Shown piece after piece: positions 1 through 8,688 of a DNA stretch of 58,740 bases. The stretch spans positions 1-58,740 of the forward strand of contig CAJUNR010000029.1 of the NCBI GenBank assembly GCA_910587765.1. The letters run 5' to 3'. The DNA comes from an uncultured Lachnospiraceae bacterium (GTDB lineage Bacteria > Bacillota > Clostridia > Lachnospirales > Lachnospiraceae). The notes beneath the pieces were generated by a model. The model saw nothing but the letters and a program-made list of their open reading frames with translations, ran no database searches and was not told where the DNA came from. Made by a program: the position numbers and the translations under genes. The first letter of the stretch is position 1. Each line of letters opens with the position of its first letter.

Positions 1-150
1 ATAAAAGCACTATTTAATTATCAAGGTTCATCTTTTTGCCGCTGCTTTCGCGACGGCTTTGATATATTATCAAATCTTTTCTGCTTTGTCAATATCTTTT
101 TTTGCTTTTTTTCAGCTTTTTCCGACATCGGCTTTCCGGCAGAAAAGAAC

Positions 151-238
151 GGAGAAAGAGGGATTTGAACCCTCGCGCCGCTATTAACGACCTACTCCCT
201 TTCCAGGGGAGCCCCTTCAGCCACTTGGGTATTTCTCC
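151..238 (-). tRNA. tRNA-Ser (anticodon GGA)
   Basis: Read on the minus strand this 88-nt stretch folds as a class II tRNA. The acceptor stem starts GGAGAAA and closes with TTTCTCC, the anticodon stem is CTCCC/GGGAG around the loop CTGGAAA, there is a long variable arm typical of serine tRNAs, and the T arm carries GGTTCAAATCC. The anticodon GGA reads UCC and UCU. CCA is not encoded. It lies 59 nt downstream of the second tRNA-Ser on the same strand, so the two are probably one transcript. Confidence 0.95.
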
Positions 239-297
239 AAAGTGCCTGTTCAAAAACAGACTGTATTTATTTTGACCCACGCTCTCACGTGTGAAAC

Positions 298-382
298 GGA
301 GAGAGTGGGATTCGAACCCACGCGCCCTTACGGACAAACGGTTTTCAAGACCGCCTCGTTATGACCACTTCGATATCTCTCC
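298..382 (-). tRNA. tRNA-Ser (anticodon TGA)
   Basis: An 85-nt class II tRNA on the minus strand. The acceptor stem is GGAGAGA/TCTCTCC, the anticodon loop CTTGAAA gives TGA (reads UCA and other UCN), there is a long variable arm, and the T loop has GGTTCGAATCC. CCA is not encoded. It sits between ispD and the GGA serine tRNA and runs in the same direction as the upstream ispD/tsaD block. Confidence 0.95.
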
Positions 383-456
383 ATAAGCGACATGTGATAT
401 TGTATCAGCAAGCTCCGGTTTTGTCAACCACTTTTTCTCATTTTTTTCATTTTTTA

Positions 457-1209
457 CTACGGTCTTTTTTTCGCTTCCGAAATCCTGCGCGCGGCAAAAA
501 TTTCTGCAATCTCCAGATCCTCCGGCGTCGTGATTTTCAGGTTTTCATAGGAACCCTCCACAAGACGCACCGGACATCCGCAGACATTCTCAACCACCAT
601 GGCGTCGTCCGTAATCTGAATCCCCTGCTCCAGAAGATCCTTTTCCTTCTCGATCACTTCCCGGTACGCGGGAATGATCAGGTCCGCCGCAAAGACCTGC
701 GGAGTCTGAATCTGCCAGACCAGGCTTCTCCTGGGCGTCTGATGGATGCATCCCTGCTCATCCGCAATCTTGACCGTATCTTTGACCGGCATCCCCACCA
801 CGCAGGCACGGCTTCTGCATACCTCGTCATACGCCCGTTTCAGCATCTCGCCGCTGATAAACGGACGGGCCCCGTCATGGATAAATACATATCCGTTCCT
901 CCAGCCGGCTCTCTCCAGAACACGGAGTCCTTCCCATACCGAATGATATCGTTCCGCGCCCCCTTCCACCACGGCTCTTACTTTCCCGAAACCGTACTTC
1001 TCCACGATCTCCCGGCGGCAGTAGGGAATCTGTCCCTTCCCCACCACAAGGATCACATCGTCGATCACCTCCGACTGTTCAAAAACATCCAGAGAATACC
1101 AGATCACCGGCCGCTCACAGATTGTCAGATACTGCTTCGCCAGCGTCGTCCCCATCCGTTTCCCGCGTCCTCCTGACAGTGCGACTGCCGCACAACGTGC
1201 TTTTTTCAT
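457..1209 (-). CDS. ispD: 2-C-methyl-D-erythritol 4-phosphate cytidylyltransferase
   Basis: IspD joins CTP and methylerythritol 4-phosphate in the non-mevalonate isoprenoid pathway (cytosolic). The 250-residue product has the usual family length. The N-terminal nucleotide-binding loop reads LSGGRGKRMG (residues 11-20), HDGARPF is at 111-117, ITDDAMVVE lies near 199-207, and the C-terminal NLKITTPEDLEIAE segment is characteristic. The start has AGGAG six bases upstream. It follows tsaD after a 9-bp gap, so it is probably the last gene of the tsaE-tsaB-rimI-rnz-tsaD run. Family assignment is secure; the operon boundary is inferred. Confidence 0.93.
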   Translation of the reverse strand: MKKARCAAVALSGGRGKRMGTTLAKQYLTICERPVIWYSLDVFEQSEVIDDVILVVGKGQIPYCRREIVEKYGFGKVRAVVEGGAERYHSVWEGLRVLERAGWRNGYVFIHDGARPFISGEMLKRAYDEVCRSRACVVGMPVKDTVKIADEQGCIHQTPRRSLVWQIQTPQVFAADLIIPAYREVIEKEKDLLEQGIQITDDAMVVENVCGCPVRLVEGSYENLKITTPEDLEIAEIFAARRISEAKKRP

Positions 1210-1218
1210 CTTTTTCTC

Positions 1219-2256
1219 CTATCTTTCTCCCAGCCTGAGATTCGGGACCGCATTCAGATCAAGCCCATGACGGACGCCCTTTCGATACTCATAATACGCC
1301 GCCGCTCCGATCATGGCCGCATTGTCCGTACAGAGAACCGGCGACGGCTGACAGAATGCAATCTTTCTCTTCCTGCACGCTTCCTCCATCATGCGGCGGA
1401 GCGTCGAGTTGGAAGCCACCCCTCCGGCCAGCGCAAGTTTCGGAATGCCCTGATCCCTGACAGCTTCCATGGCATGAGCCACCAGCACTTCACAGACCGC
1501 CTTCTGAAAAGAGGCCGCGATGTCCGCCTGCACGATTTCTTCGCCTTTCATCCGGCATCCGTTGATGTAATTCAATACCGCCGATTTGACTCCGCTGAAG
1601 CTGAAATCATAGGGAGAATCTTCCACCTTCGCCCTCGGAAAACGGATGGCGTCCGGATTGCCCTCCCCGGAAACCCGGTCGATCTTCGGTCCGCCCGGAT
1701 AGCCCAGGCCGATGGCTCTTGCCACCTTGTCAAACGCTTCTCCGGCCGCGTCATCCCTGGTCCGACCAAGAATCTCGTAGGTTCCGTAATCCCGGACCGT
1801 CACCAGATGCGTATGTCCCCCGGACACCACCAGACAGATAAAAGGCGGCTCCAGATCTTTATTTTCTATATAATTAGCGGAAATATGCCCTTCAATATGA
1901 TGCACCCCGATCAGAGGCAGCTTTGCCGCATAGCTGATTGCCTTTGCCTCCGCAACGCCCACCAGCAGCGCCCCCACCAGCCCGGGACCGTAGGTCACTC
2001 CAACGGCGTCCAGCTCCTTCAGAGTAACGCCCGCCTGATTCAGCGCCTCCTGGATCACATAATTGATCTTCTCAATATGTTTTCTCGAAGCGATCTCCGG
2101 CACAACGCCGCCGTACAGCGTATGCAGCGCAATCTGGGAGGAAATCACATTCGACAGCACTTCCCTGCCGTTTTTCACCACTGCCGCCGCAGTTTCATCG
2201 CAGGAACTCTCGATCGCCAGGATCAGTACATCCTTGTTGTCTTCCATCTCACCCAT
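1219..2256 (-). CDS. tsaD: tRNA N6-threonylcarbamoyladenosine transferase TsaD
   Basis: TsaD transfers threonylcarbamoyl to A37 of ANN-decoding tRNAs, working with TsaB and TsaE, both encoded nearby. The ASKHA fold is evident: a phosphate-loop-like start (AIESSCDETAAA), the metal-binding VHHIEGH histidines near residue 120, VSGGHTHLV, and the GGVASNSTLR segment. The frame is open to a GTG at 2259 that overlaps the rnz stop; an ATG at 2256 sits about six bases behind AAGGA and is chosen here, and another ATG at 2244 is possible. Translational coupling to rnz through the overlapping stop/start is likely. About 345 residues is the normal family length. Confidence 0.94.
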   Translation of the reverse strand: MGEMEDNKDVLILAIESSCDETAAAVVKNGREVLSNVISSQIALHTLYGGVVPEIASRKHIEKINYVIQEALNQAGVTLKELDAVGVTYGPGLVGALLVGVAEAKAISYAAKLPLIGVHHIEGHISANYIENKDLEPPFICLVVSGGHTHLVTVRDYGTYEILGRTRDDAAGEAFDKVARAIGLGYPGGPKIDRVSGEGNPDAIRFPRAKVEDSPYDFSFSGVKSAVLNYINGCRMKGEEIVQADIAASFQKAVCEVLVAHAMEAVRDQGIPKLALAGGVASNSTLRRMMEEACRKRKIAFCQPSPVLCTDNAAMIGAAAYYEYRKGVRHGLDLNAVPNLRLGER

Positions 2257-3170
2257 CACGCTTCCTTTTCAAATTCCAGTTCCACGGACTTTCTGTCCTT
2301 TCCTGCCTTTGCCGCCGGAAAGATCTTCCGCACTTCTTCCATATACTCTTCCGGATGCGTCAGAGACGGACTGTAATGCGTCAGCCACAATTCTTTCACT
2401 TCCGCTTCCTTTGCAAGCCTTGCCGCCTCATAGAAGGTCATGTGCCGGTACTCTCTCGCCTTTGCCTCTTTCTCCTTCTCTCCGTACATCCCTTCACAGA
2501 TAAACAGATCGGAGTGCATGGCATGTTCCACAATGGACGGGACCGGCCTGGTATCCGTACAGTACGTAAGCTTGATTCCTTTTCTCGCCGGCCCAAGGAC
2601 CATCTCCGGAGTAAAGGTCTTCCCCTCCGCCAGGATCGTCTCCCCCTTCTGCAGCCGGCTCCAGTACATTTGAGGAATTTCCAGCCTGAGCGCCTCTTCC
2701 GGCTGAAACTTTCCCGCGCGGTCCAGTTCCAGCGTATACCCATAGCACGGCACATTGTGATGAACCCGGAAAGCCGTTAACCGGTAACCGTTTAAATGAA
2801 ATTCTTCCTCCGCGCCGTTTATTTCCTTAAATAAAAGCGGAAACGGAAGCTCCGGCGCGATCACGCGCAGCGCGTTCACCACCCGTTCCAGCCCTTTCGG
2901 GCCGATCAGCGTCAAAGGTTCCGTACGGTCCGCATTTCCCATCGTCAGCAGAAGTCCCGGAAGCCCGCTGATGTGATCCCCGTGATAATGAGTGAAGCAG
3001 ATCACGTCAACCGGTTTAAAGCTCCAGCCTTTTTCCTTGATGGCGATCTGCGTCCCTTCCCCGCAGTCAATCAGCAGACTGCTCCCGTTAAAGCGCACCA
3101 TCAGGGAGGTCAGCCAGCGATAAGGAAGCGGCATCATGCCGCCGCTTCCCAGTAAGCATACATCAAGCAT
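2256..3170 (-). CDS. rnz: ribonuclease Z (tRNA 3'-end endonuclease)
   Basis: A metallo-beta-lactamase-fold endonuclease that trims the 3' trailer of tRNA precursors. The 304-residue length fits the short bacterial form (RNase Z/BN). The zinc-binding motif HYHGDH is at residues 61-66, followed by SGLPGLLLT; a later MTFYEAARLAKEAEVKELWLTHYSP region (split here: MTFYEAARLAKEA, then LWLTHYSP) supplies the remaining ligands. The two tRNA-Ser genes in this window do not encode CCA and would be natural substrates. The stop overlaps the tsaD start. Confidence 0.9.
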   Translation of the reverse strand: MLDVCLLGSGGMMPLPYRWLTSLMVRFNGSSLLIDCGEGTQIAIKEKGWSFKPVDVICFTHYHGDHISGLPGLLLTMGNADRTEPLTLIGPKGLERVVNALRVIAPELPFPLLFKEINGAEEEFHLNGYRLTAFRVHHNVPCYGYTLELDRAGKFQPEEALRLEIPQMYWSRLQKGETILAEGKTFTPEMVLGPARKGIKLTYCTDTRPVPSIVEHAMHSDLFICEGMYGEKEKEAKAREYRHMTFYEAARLAKEAEVKELWLTHYSPSLTHPEEYMEEVRKIFPAAKAGKDRKSVELEFEKEA

Positions 3171-3223
3171 GTTTTCTCCTAATATTCATTCCGCAGTCCC
3201 TTTTCCGGCAGCGGACTGCCATA

Positions 3224-3472
3224 TTACAACAGTTCTGTATCTTCTTCTACCGCGGCAGGAATCTGAAAGCTCCTGATCAGGCGGTCATAACACGCCTCGC
3301 ACAGATCAAACGTATGAGTTTCACCGTCTTTGCCGGAGAAATAGCCCCAGCGGGCTTCCCCTTTGAAGACTCCTTCCTGCACGATTCCGTTTTCCAGTTT
3401 CAATTCGCGTCCGCACTGATTGCAGACAATTTTCTCCACCGTTCTTTTATCAGGTTCCAGATACCAACGCAT
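3224..3472 (-). CDS. small two-CxxC zinc-ribbon-like protein, function unknown
   Basis: An 82-residue cytosolic protein with one CxxC pair near residue 18 (CNQCGREL) and a second near residue 59 (CEACYDRLI), a spacing compatible with one zinc site. Between them is an aromatic, acidic stretch (WGYFSGKDGETHTF). AGGAGG stands nine bases before the ATG. It lies between rimI and rnz on the same strand. I recognise no named family, and the metal-binding role is inferred only from the cysteines. Confidence 0.7.
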   Translation of the reverse strand: MRWYLEPDKRTVEKIVCNQCGRELKLENGIVQEGVFKGEARWGYFSGKDGETHTFDLCEACYDRLIRSFQIPAAVEEDTELL

Positions 3473-3591
3473 CCACTTTATCCTCCTCGTATGAGATCAT
3501 GTTGCTATGATTCCGGCAGAGCCTCTGTGAGTCTCTGCTTACGTGGAGATTATATCGTTTCTCTTTCCGCAAAGGAATAGGAGATCGCTGG

Positions 3592-4053
3592 TCATGCTTC
3601 CGGCGGCCTGCCGGGGGAAGCCCCTTCCCGCTTCCACATGATCAGAGCATCCTCCACAGGCCGTTCATAGAATCGTCTGCGGACCCCCTCCCTGACAAAT
3701 CCAAGACTTTCATACACGTGAATCGCCGCGAGATTTCCCGCCCGTACCTCCAGCGTGAACGCATGCAGACCACATTTTTTCCCTTCGTCCAGAAGCGCTT
3801 CCGTCAGACGTTTTCCGATTCCTCTGTTCCGGTACGCCTCCTCGACCACAATGTTCGTGATATCGCCCTCATCCAGTATTTTAAGCAGTCCGGCATAGCC
3901 GACCACTCTGCCCTCCTCCTCGGCGACGAGAAACAGATAGTCCGGGGAGCCAAGACTCTCTTTCAACTGTTCTCCGGACCAGGGCACGGAGAAATACCGC
4001 TGTTCCAGCCCGGCCGCCCCCGTCAGGTCCTTCTCCTCCATCCGGCGTATCAT
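3592..4053 (-). CDS. rimI: ribosomal-protein-alanine N-acetyltransferase (RimI-type GNAT)
   Basis: A 153-residue GNAT protein. The acetyl-CoA pyrophosphate-binding loop RNRGIGKRL is near residues 75-83, followed by the family-typical LEVRAGNLAAIHVYESLGF. RimI acetylates the N-terminal alanine of ribosomal protein S18 in enterobacteria. The start overlaps the tsaB stop by four bases (ATGA type), the classic tsaB-rimI coupling seen across Firmicutes, and this is the main reason to call RimI rather than a generic GNAT. Confidence 0.88.
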   Translation of the reverse strand: MIRRMEEKDLTGAAGLEQRYFSVPWSGEQLKESLGSPDYLFLVAEEEGRVVGYAGLLKILDEGDITNIVVEEAYRNRGIGKRLTEALLDEGKKCGLHAFTLEVRAGNLAAIHVYESLGFVREGVRRRFYERPVEDALIMWKREGASPGRPPEA

Positions 4054-4835
4054 GGCTTTTGTCCCTCTGCGGCCTGCTCCTGCGCCGCCCGTTCCCGTTC
4101 TGCCTGAGACAGTCTCAGATAGTCCGGCCGATGCTCCGCCGCGGTCTGTACCCGGCCTTCTCTCATATACTCAAGCGCCAGCGTTCCTATGGCTCCCGCT
4201 CTCTGTTTGTTCAGATGGGCCGGCGCGAAAGAATACCGCCTTCCCGCCGCCTGAAATTCCGCCGTCAGGATTTCCTCCAGTCTGTTGCGGTAGACCGGGA
4301 CCCCGTCCCCGAGAAAGATCACATCCCGCCCAAGCCCGCACAGTTTTTCGGCAATCTCCCTGATATCCACAGCCGCGGGCGGTTCCAGACGCTCCAGACG
4401 GTTCCCGCGAAACTCATAGACGCCGGTATACACCTGATCTCTTCTGGCATCCATCAAAGGGCAGATCAGGCTCTGCGTCCCATACAGGTTATACGCCAGT
4501 CCGTCCAGCGTCGGAACCGCCACCAGCGGCTTGTCCAACGCCAGACCCAGTCCTTTCGCCGTCGCCGAGCCGATCCGCAGGCCGGTGAAAGACCCCGGGC
4601 CCGCCGCCACCGCAATGGCATCGATACGCTCCAGATCCAGCTCCGTCATCCGCACGATCTCGTCCAGCATGGGAAGCAGCGTCTGGGAGTGCGTCTTCTT
4701 ATAGTTCACGGTATATTCCGCCAGAAGACTGCTCTCCGGACCGTTCTCCTCCACGATGGCCACGGAAGCCACCAGCCCGGAGCTGTCCAGCGCCAGTACT
4801 TTTTTTATCTCCTGCCCGCTACCCGCGCGCTCCAT
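4050..4835 (-). CDS. tsaB: tRNA threonylcarbamoyladenosine biosynthesis protein TsaB
   Basis: TsaB is the non-catalytic ASKHA partner of TsaD in t6A formation. The protein opens with VLALDSSGLVASVAI and has the conserved AAGPGSFTGLRIGSA segment in the first half; the C-terminal portion is divergent, as usual for TsaB. The annotated ATG gives a 261-residue product with about ten residues ahead of the conserved start and overlaps the tsaE stop by 17 bp, so the precise start is uncertain. It lies directly between tsaE and rimI. Confidence 0.9.
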   Translation of the reverse strand: MERAGSGQEIKKVLALDSSGLVASVAIVEENGPESSLLAEYTVNYKKTHSQTLLPMLDEIVRMTELDLERIDAIAVAAGPGSFTGLRIGSATAKGLGLALDKPLVAVPTLDGLAYNLYGTQSLICPLMDARRDQVYTGVYEFRGNRLERLEPPAAVDIREIAEKLCGLGRDVIFLGDGVPVYRNRLEEILTAEFQAAGRRYSFAPAHLNKQRAGAIGTLALEYMREGRVQTAAEHRPDYLRLSQAERERAAQEQAAEGQKP

Positions 4836-5268
4836 CCTGCAGCACCTCCAGTCCTTCTACCGAGATTTTCCGATAATCAAAGCCTTTCTCCATGTCCTTC
4901 TCGATCGTAATCCGGCAGACGTCTGCCGGGAGCAGTTCCCGGATCCGGTCCGCCCACTCGATCAGGCAGACCCCTTCTCCATAGAAGCAGTCCTCGTATC
5001 CGATCTCTTCCATCTCTTCGATATCGCCGATGCGGTATACGTCAAAATGATAAAACGGAAGCCGTCCGCCTTCGTAGATCTGCATGATCGTAAACGTAGG
5101 GCTGTTCACCGGTTCCAAAATCCCAAGCCCCGCAGCGACGCCCTGGGTGAACACCGTCTTGCCCACGCCCAGATCGCCCGTCAGGGAGATCACCGTACCG
5201 GGACCGATATGCTCTCCGATCCTCTTTCCCAACGCAAACGTTTCTTCCGCGTAATATGTCTCTGTCAT
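4819..5268 (-). CDS. tsaE: tRNA threonylcarbamoyladenosine biosynthesis ATPase TsaE
   Basis: A 149-residue P-loop ATPase needed for turnover of the TsaBD complex. Walker A GDLGVGKT is at residues 31-38, followed by NSPTFTIMQ, the HFDVYR motif and IEWADR, all hallmark TsaE segments. It is the first recognisable gene of the t6A cluster; upstream is an unrelated hypothetical gene after a 77-bp gap that contains a small GGGACC/GGTCCC inverted repeat. Confidence 0.94.
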   Translation of the reverse strand: MTETYYAEETFALGKRIGEHIGPGTVISLTGDLGVGKTVFTQGVAAGLGILEPVNSPTFTIMQIYEGGRLPFYHFDVYRIGDIEEMEEIGYEDCFYGEGVCLIEWADRIRELLPADVCRITIEKDMEKGFDYRKISVEGLEVLQDGARG

Positions 5269-5345
5269 AACGACCTCCCGGGCCTTTTCCGGAAAGGGAC
5301 CCTGAAAATATACGGTCCCATTCCGGACTGCCGCCCTTTTTGTGC

Positions 5346-6272
5346 TCAGGAACGCGAAAGGATATCCAGCTTCCGATAACCGTCCATCCGCTCTACAACC
5401 GCCTGCATATCCGGCTCCGCCTGTACAAATTCACAGTCGGACCAGATCCGCGAGGTCTCCTCCCGGATCTGCGGGAGATCACGGATATCTCCTTCGCACG
5501 TGCGAAGATAATAGTCTTCCATCAGCGTACACGCGATAAAATCCGTCTCCGCCGGCTCTGCGTTTTCCACATTTTCAAATCCGCCGCAGAACGCATAGAT
5601 ACATTTATCCAGGAAAATATGCATGCAGGTGAACATGGAATTTCCGTTCATATCAAAAACCTGCAGCGCCTGATTGTCGCCTGTATCGACCTGGTTCGCC
5701 GTATCCGCAAAGCTTTCCGAATCGCCGAAATCATAGAAACGCGTGATAAAATCCTGCAGATATTCACGCTCTTCCTCCGTAAGATTTCTGACGAGGCCCT
5801 GACAGAAGAGGTCCAGTACCCTCCTCAGTTCTCCCAGAATCCCGCAGCCCGGGCAGACGGACAGGCGCTCAAAAACCGTCTGCAGACGGGCGACGCCCAA
5901 AAGCCCCCATATATAATTCTGGCAGTTGCTCAGTTCTTCCGCTTTTTCCGTCACCTGCTCCAACAGTTCATTGTAGAGCAGATCTTCCTCCTCCAGGGTG
6001 CCGATCTGCTCGTCGCAGTCTTCCATGAGCACTTCCGACTCGTCAAACACCTGATCAAAATTGCTGTACAGCGTGGAGGCCCGCTCCAGGTACAGCCGGG
6101 CGCGTTCCAGATCGCCTTTTCTCTGGTACTCTTTTCCTCTTCGGTAACAGATCTCCGCCGTCTCCGTCAGCTCCGTTTTCTCTTCCCACGCAGCCTCCTG
6201 TTTCTCCTGTCTGACCGCTTCGCTCTCCTTCTCTGCCCTGCCTCCAAAAAGATTTTTTAAAAATCCCGCCAT
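5346..6272 (-). CDS. hypothetical TPR-like protein
   Basis: The product is 308 residues from the ATG at 6272, chosen because AAGGAG precedes it by seven bases; the open frame extends ten codons further without a ribosome site. It starts with an amphipathic segment (MAGFLKNLFGG), then a charged region and a helix-rich stretch with a TPR-like pattern (CYRRGKEYQRKGDLERARLY). The middle contains CPGCG. No signal peptide or membrane segment is seen. It lies between tex and tsaE on the same strand. I do not recognise a named family; a scaffold role would be a guess. Confidence 0.6.
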   Translation of the reverse strand: MAGFLKNLFGGRAEKESEAVRQEKQEAAWEEKTELTETAEICYRRGKEYQRKGDLERARLYLERASTLYSNFDQVFDESEVLMEDCDEQIGTLEEEDLLYNELLEQVTEKAEELSNCQNYIWGLLGVARLQTVFERLSVCPGCGILGELRRVLDLFCQGLVRNLTEEEREYLQDFITRFYDFGDSESFADTANQVDTGDNQALQVFDMNGNSMFTCMHIFLDKCIYAFCGGFENVENAEPAETDFIACTLMEDYYLRTCEGDIRDLPQIREETSRIWSDCEFVQAEPDMQAVVERMDGYRKLDILSRS

Positions 6273-6344
6273 TGTTTCTCTCCTTACCCTTTCATAATTC
6301 ACTTTTTCAAAACCGGTCCGAATGCGGACTGTTTCGGAGCCGGG

Positions 6345-8486
6345 TCACAGCTTCATCGTCAGAGCGATCCGTTTCTTTGCCGGATCCACGCTGACCACCT
6401 TCACCTCCACTACGTCTCCTACCTTTACCACTTCCAGCGGATGTTTGATAAAGCGATCGCACATCTGAGAGATATGGACCAGACCGTCCTGATGGACGCC
6501 GATGTCCACAAACGCGCCAAAGTCAATGATATTCCGCACCGTTCCTTTCAGCACCATGCCCGGCGTCAAGTCTTTCATGTCCAGCACGTCGCTTCTGAGC
6601 ACCGGACGGGGCATCTCGTCTCTCGGATCTCTGGCCGGCTTTTCCAGCTCTGACACGATGTCTTTCAGAGTGAGCTCCCCGATTCCCAGCTTTTCGGCCA
6701 TCTGTTTTGAGCCGCCGATCCTGGCGGAAAGCCCCTTTAATCCGCCGCCGGCAATCTCCTCCGGGGAACAGCCAAGCAGGGTCAGCAGCTTTCCTGCCGC
6801 CTCATAGCTTTCCGGATGGACGCTGGTGGCGTCCAGCGGATTGGTTCCTCCGGTAATCCGCAGGAAACCGGCGCACTGTTCATAGGCCTTCGGTCCCAGC
6901 TTGGGTACTTTTAAAAGCTGGCGCCGATCCGCAAACCGGCCGTTGGCTTCCCGATAGGCCACAATGTTTCTGGCCAGCGTCTTTGTGATACCCGAGATGT
7001 ATTCCAGCAACGGCGCAGAAGCAGTGTTCAGATCGACGCCGACTTTATTGACCGAGTCTTCCACAACGCCGCCCAGTGCCTCGCTCAGACGCTTCTGGTT
7101 CATATCGTGCTGATACTGTCCCACTCCGATGGCTTTGGGATCAATCTTCACCAGCTCTGCCAGCGGATCCTGAAGCCTTCTGGCAATCGACGCCGCACTT
7201 CTCTGCCCCACGTCAAAACCCGGAAATTCTTCCGTCGCCAGTTTGCTGGCAGAATAAACCGAAGCGCCCGCCTCGCTGACAATCACATATTGTACTTTCT
7301 GCGGAATCTCTTTCAGCAACTCTACAATTACCTGTTCCGACTCTCTGGACGCCGTTCCATTGCCAAGAGAAATCAATGTAATTTTATACTTTTCAATCAG
7401 TTTTTTCAATACTGCTTTTGCTTCTTTTACTTTGTTCTGCGGCGCCGTCGGATAAATGACCACCGTATCGAGCACTTTGCCGGTCGGATCCACAACCGCC
7501 AGCTTGCATCCGGTACGAAACGCCGGGTCCCAGCCAAGAACCGTCTGTCCGGCGATGGGCGGCTGCATCAGAAGCTGTTCCAGATTTTTCCCGAAAACCC
7601 GGATCGCTCCTTCCTCCGCCTGTTCGGTCAGAAGATTCCTGATCTCCCGTTCGATGGCCGGTGCGATCAGACGCCTGTAACTGTCCGCGGCGGTTTCTCT
7701 TAATACCTCCGCTGTATAAGGATTCTCTCTTGTAATCACCTGTTTGTCCAGATAGCGGAGAATCTTCTCTTCCGGCGCTTCGATCTTCACTGTCAGAAGC
7801 TTCTCCGCTTCCCCGCGGTTCAAAGCCAGTGTGCGGTGCCCCGGCATCTTATTCAGAGGCTGTATAAAATGATAGTAGGTTTCATAGACCGATTCCTGCG
7901 TCTCGTCCTTCGCCTCCGAAATGATATTCCCCTCTTTGAGCGTAACGCCGCGGATATAGGTGCGGTATTCCGCCACATCCGATATGTTCTCAGCGATGAT
8001 ATCCTTTGCTCCCGCCAGCGCTTCCTCCACGGAAGCCACGCCCTTTTCTTCCGACAGATACTTTTCCGCCTCTTGCTCCAGCGGATAGTTCGTCATCTGC
8101 AGAAGGATGACATTCGCAAGTCCTTCCAGTCCTTTTTCCTTTGCCATCGTCGCCCGGGTCCGCCGTTTGGGACGGTAGGGCCGATACAGGTCGTCCACCG
8201 CCACCTGCGTCTGAGCCGCCTCGATCTGCAGCCTCAATTCTTCCGTCAGCCTCCCCTGCTCCTCAATACTGGAGAGGACCTGCGCCTTTTTATCCTCCAG
8301 GTTGCGCAGGTAGGCCAGCCGTTCGTCGAGCCTGCGAAGCTGCTCATCATCCAGCGCACCGGTGACTTCCTTGCGATAGCGGGAGATAAAAGGAATCGTG
8401 TTCCCCTCGTCGATCAGGTTCACGGCCGCCTCAACCTGCCATTTTTTCACCTGTAATTCTTCGGTCAGTTTCTGTAAAATATCCAT
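6345..8486 (-). CDS. tex: Tex family S1 RNA-binding protein
   Basis: A 713-residue Tex/YhgF protein (transcription accessory family). Visible parts in order: helical N-terminal Tex region (FISRYRKEVTGALDDEQLR), a YqgF/RuvC-like RNase H-fold domain in the middle (VLGWDPAFRTGCKLAVVDPTG split as VLGWDPAF then GCKLAVVDPTG), helix-hairpin-helix repeats (VGVDLNTAS...GPKAYEQCAGF), and a C-terminal S1 domain (GMVLKGTVRNIIDFGAFVDI, HISQM). Length is as expected. It is probably cytosolic and nucleic-acid-associated. The downstream hypothetical gene follows after 72 bp. Confidence 0.93.
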   Translation of the reverse strand: MDILQKLTEELQVKKWQVEAAVNLIDEGNTIPFISRYRKEVTGALDDEQLRRLDERLAYLRNLEDKKAQVLSSIEEQGRLTEELRLQIEAAQTQVAVDDLYRPYRPKRRTRATMAKEKGLEGLANVILLQMTNYPLEQEAEKYLSEEKGVASVEEALAGAKDIIAENISDVAEYRTYIRGVTLKEGNIISEAKDETQESVYETYYHFIQPLNKMPGHRTLALNRGEAEKLLTVKIEAPEEKILRYLDKQVITRENPYTAEVLRETAADSYRRLIAPAIEREIRNLLTEQAEEGAIRVFGKNLEQLLMQPPIAGQTVLGWDPAFRTGCKLAVVDPTGKVLDTVVIYPTAPQNKVKEAKAVLKKLIEKYKITLISLGNGTASRESEQVIVELLKEIPQKVQYVIVSEAGASVYSASKLATEEFPGFDVGQRSAASIARRLQDPLAELVKIDPKAIGVGQYQHDMNQKRLSEALGGVVEDSVNKVGVDLNTASAPLLEYISGITKTLARNIVAYREANGRFADRRQLLKVPKLGPKAYEQCAGFLRITGGTNPLDATSVHPESYEAAGKLLTLLGCSPEEIAGGGLKGLSARIGGSKQMAEKLGIGELTLKDIVSELEKPARDPRDEMPRPVLRSDVLDMKDLTPGMVLKGTVRNIIDFGAFVDIGVHQDGLVHISQMCDRFIKHPLEVVKVGDVVEVKVVSVDPAKKRIALTMKL

Positions 8487-8609
8487 ACTGCTCCTCTATA
8501 CTTTCAAATTTCGCCTGTCTACTGACTATTTTATCCAATTCCGCTTCTTTAGGCAAGGAATATTTCATATCAATCCTCTTTGTCCCGGTCTGCACCTGCT
8601 TCCCGCATA

Positions 8610-8636
8610 ATCGAGTAGGGAAGATTCAGTATGCAC
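8610..8636 (-). repeat. truncated copy (R1) of a terminator-associated two-hairpin repeat
   Basis: Only the outer parts remain: half of hairpin I (TCGAGTAGGGAAGATTCA on the plus strand) joined directly to the far end of hairpin II (GTATGCAC). It lies just beyond the thrH terminator hairpin, as the full copies lie beyond theirs. See copies at 21874, 21957, 23551, 25926 and 32801. Confidence 0.7.
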
Positions 8637-8639
8637 AGG

Positions 8640-8676
8640 AAACGGCATCGGAGCCATGTATCCTCCGATGCCGTTT
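8640..8676 (-). terminator. thrH terminator hairpin
   Basis: A perfect 14-bp inverted repeat (AAACGGCATCGGAG / CTCCGATGCCGTTT) with a nine-base loop, 13 bases beyond the thrH stop. On the minus strand the U-tract is only three bases; the longer T run is on the plus strand, so it could work in both directions. Confidence 0.7.
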
Positions 8677-8688
8677 TTGTCTGTCCTC

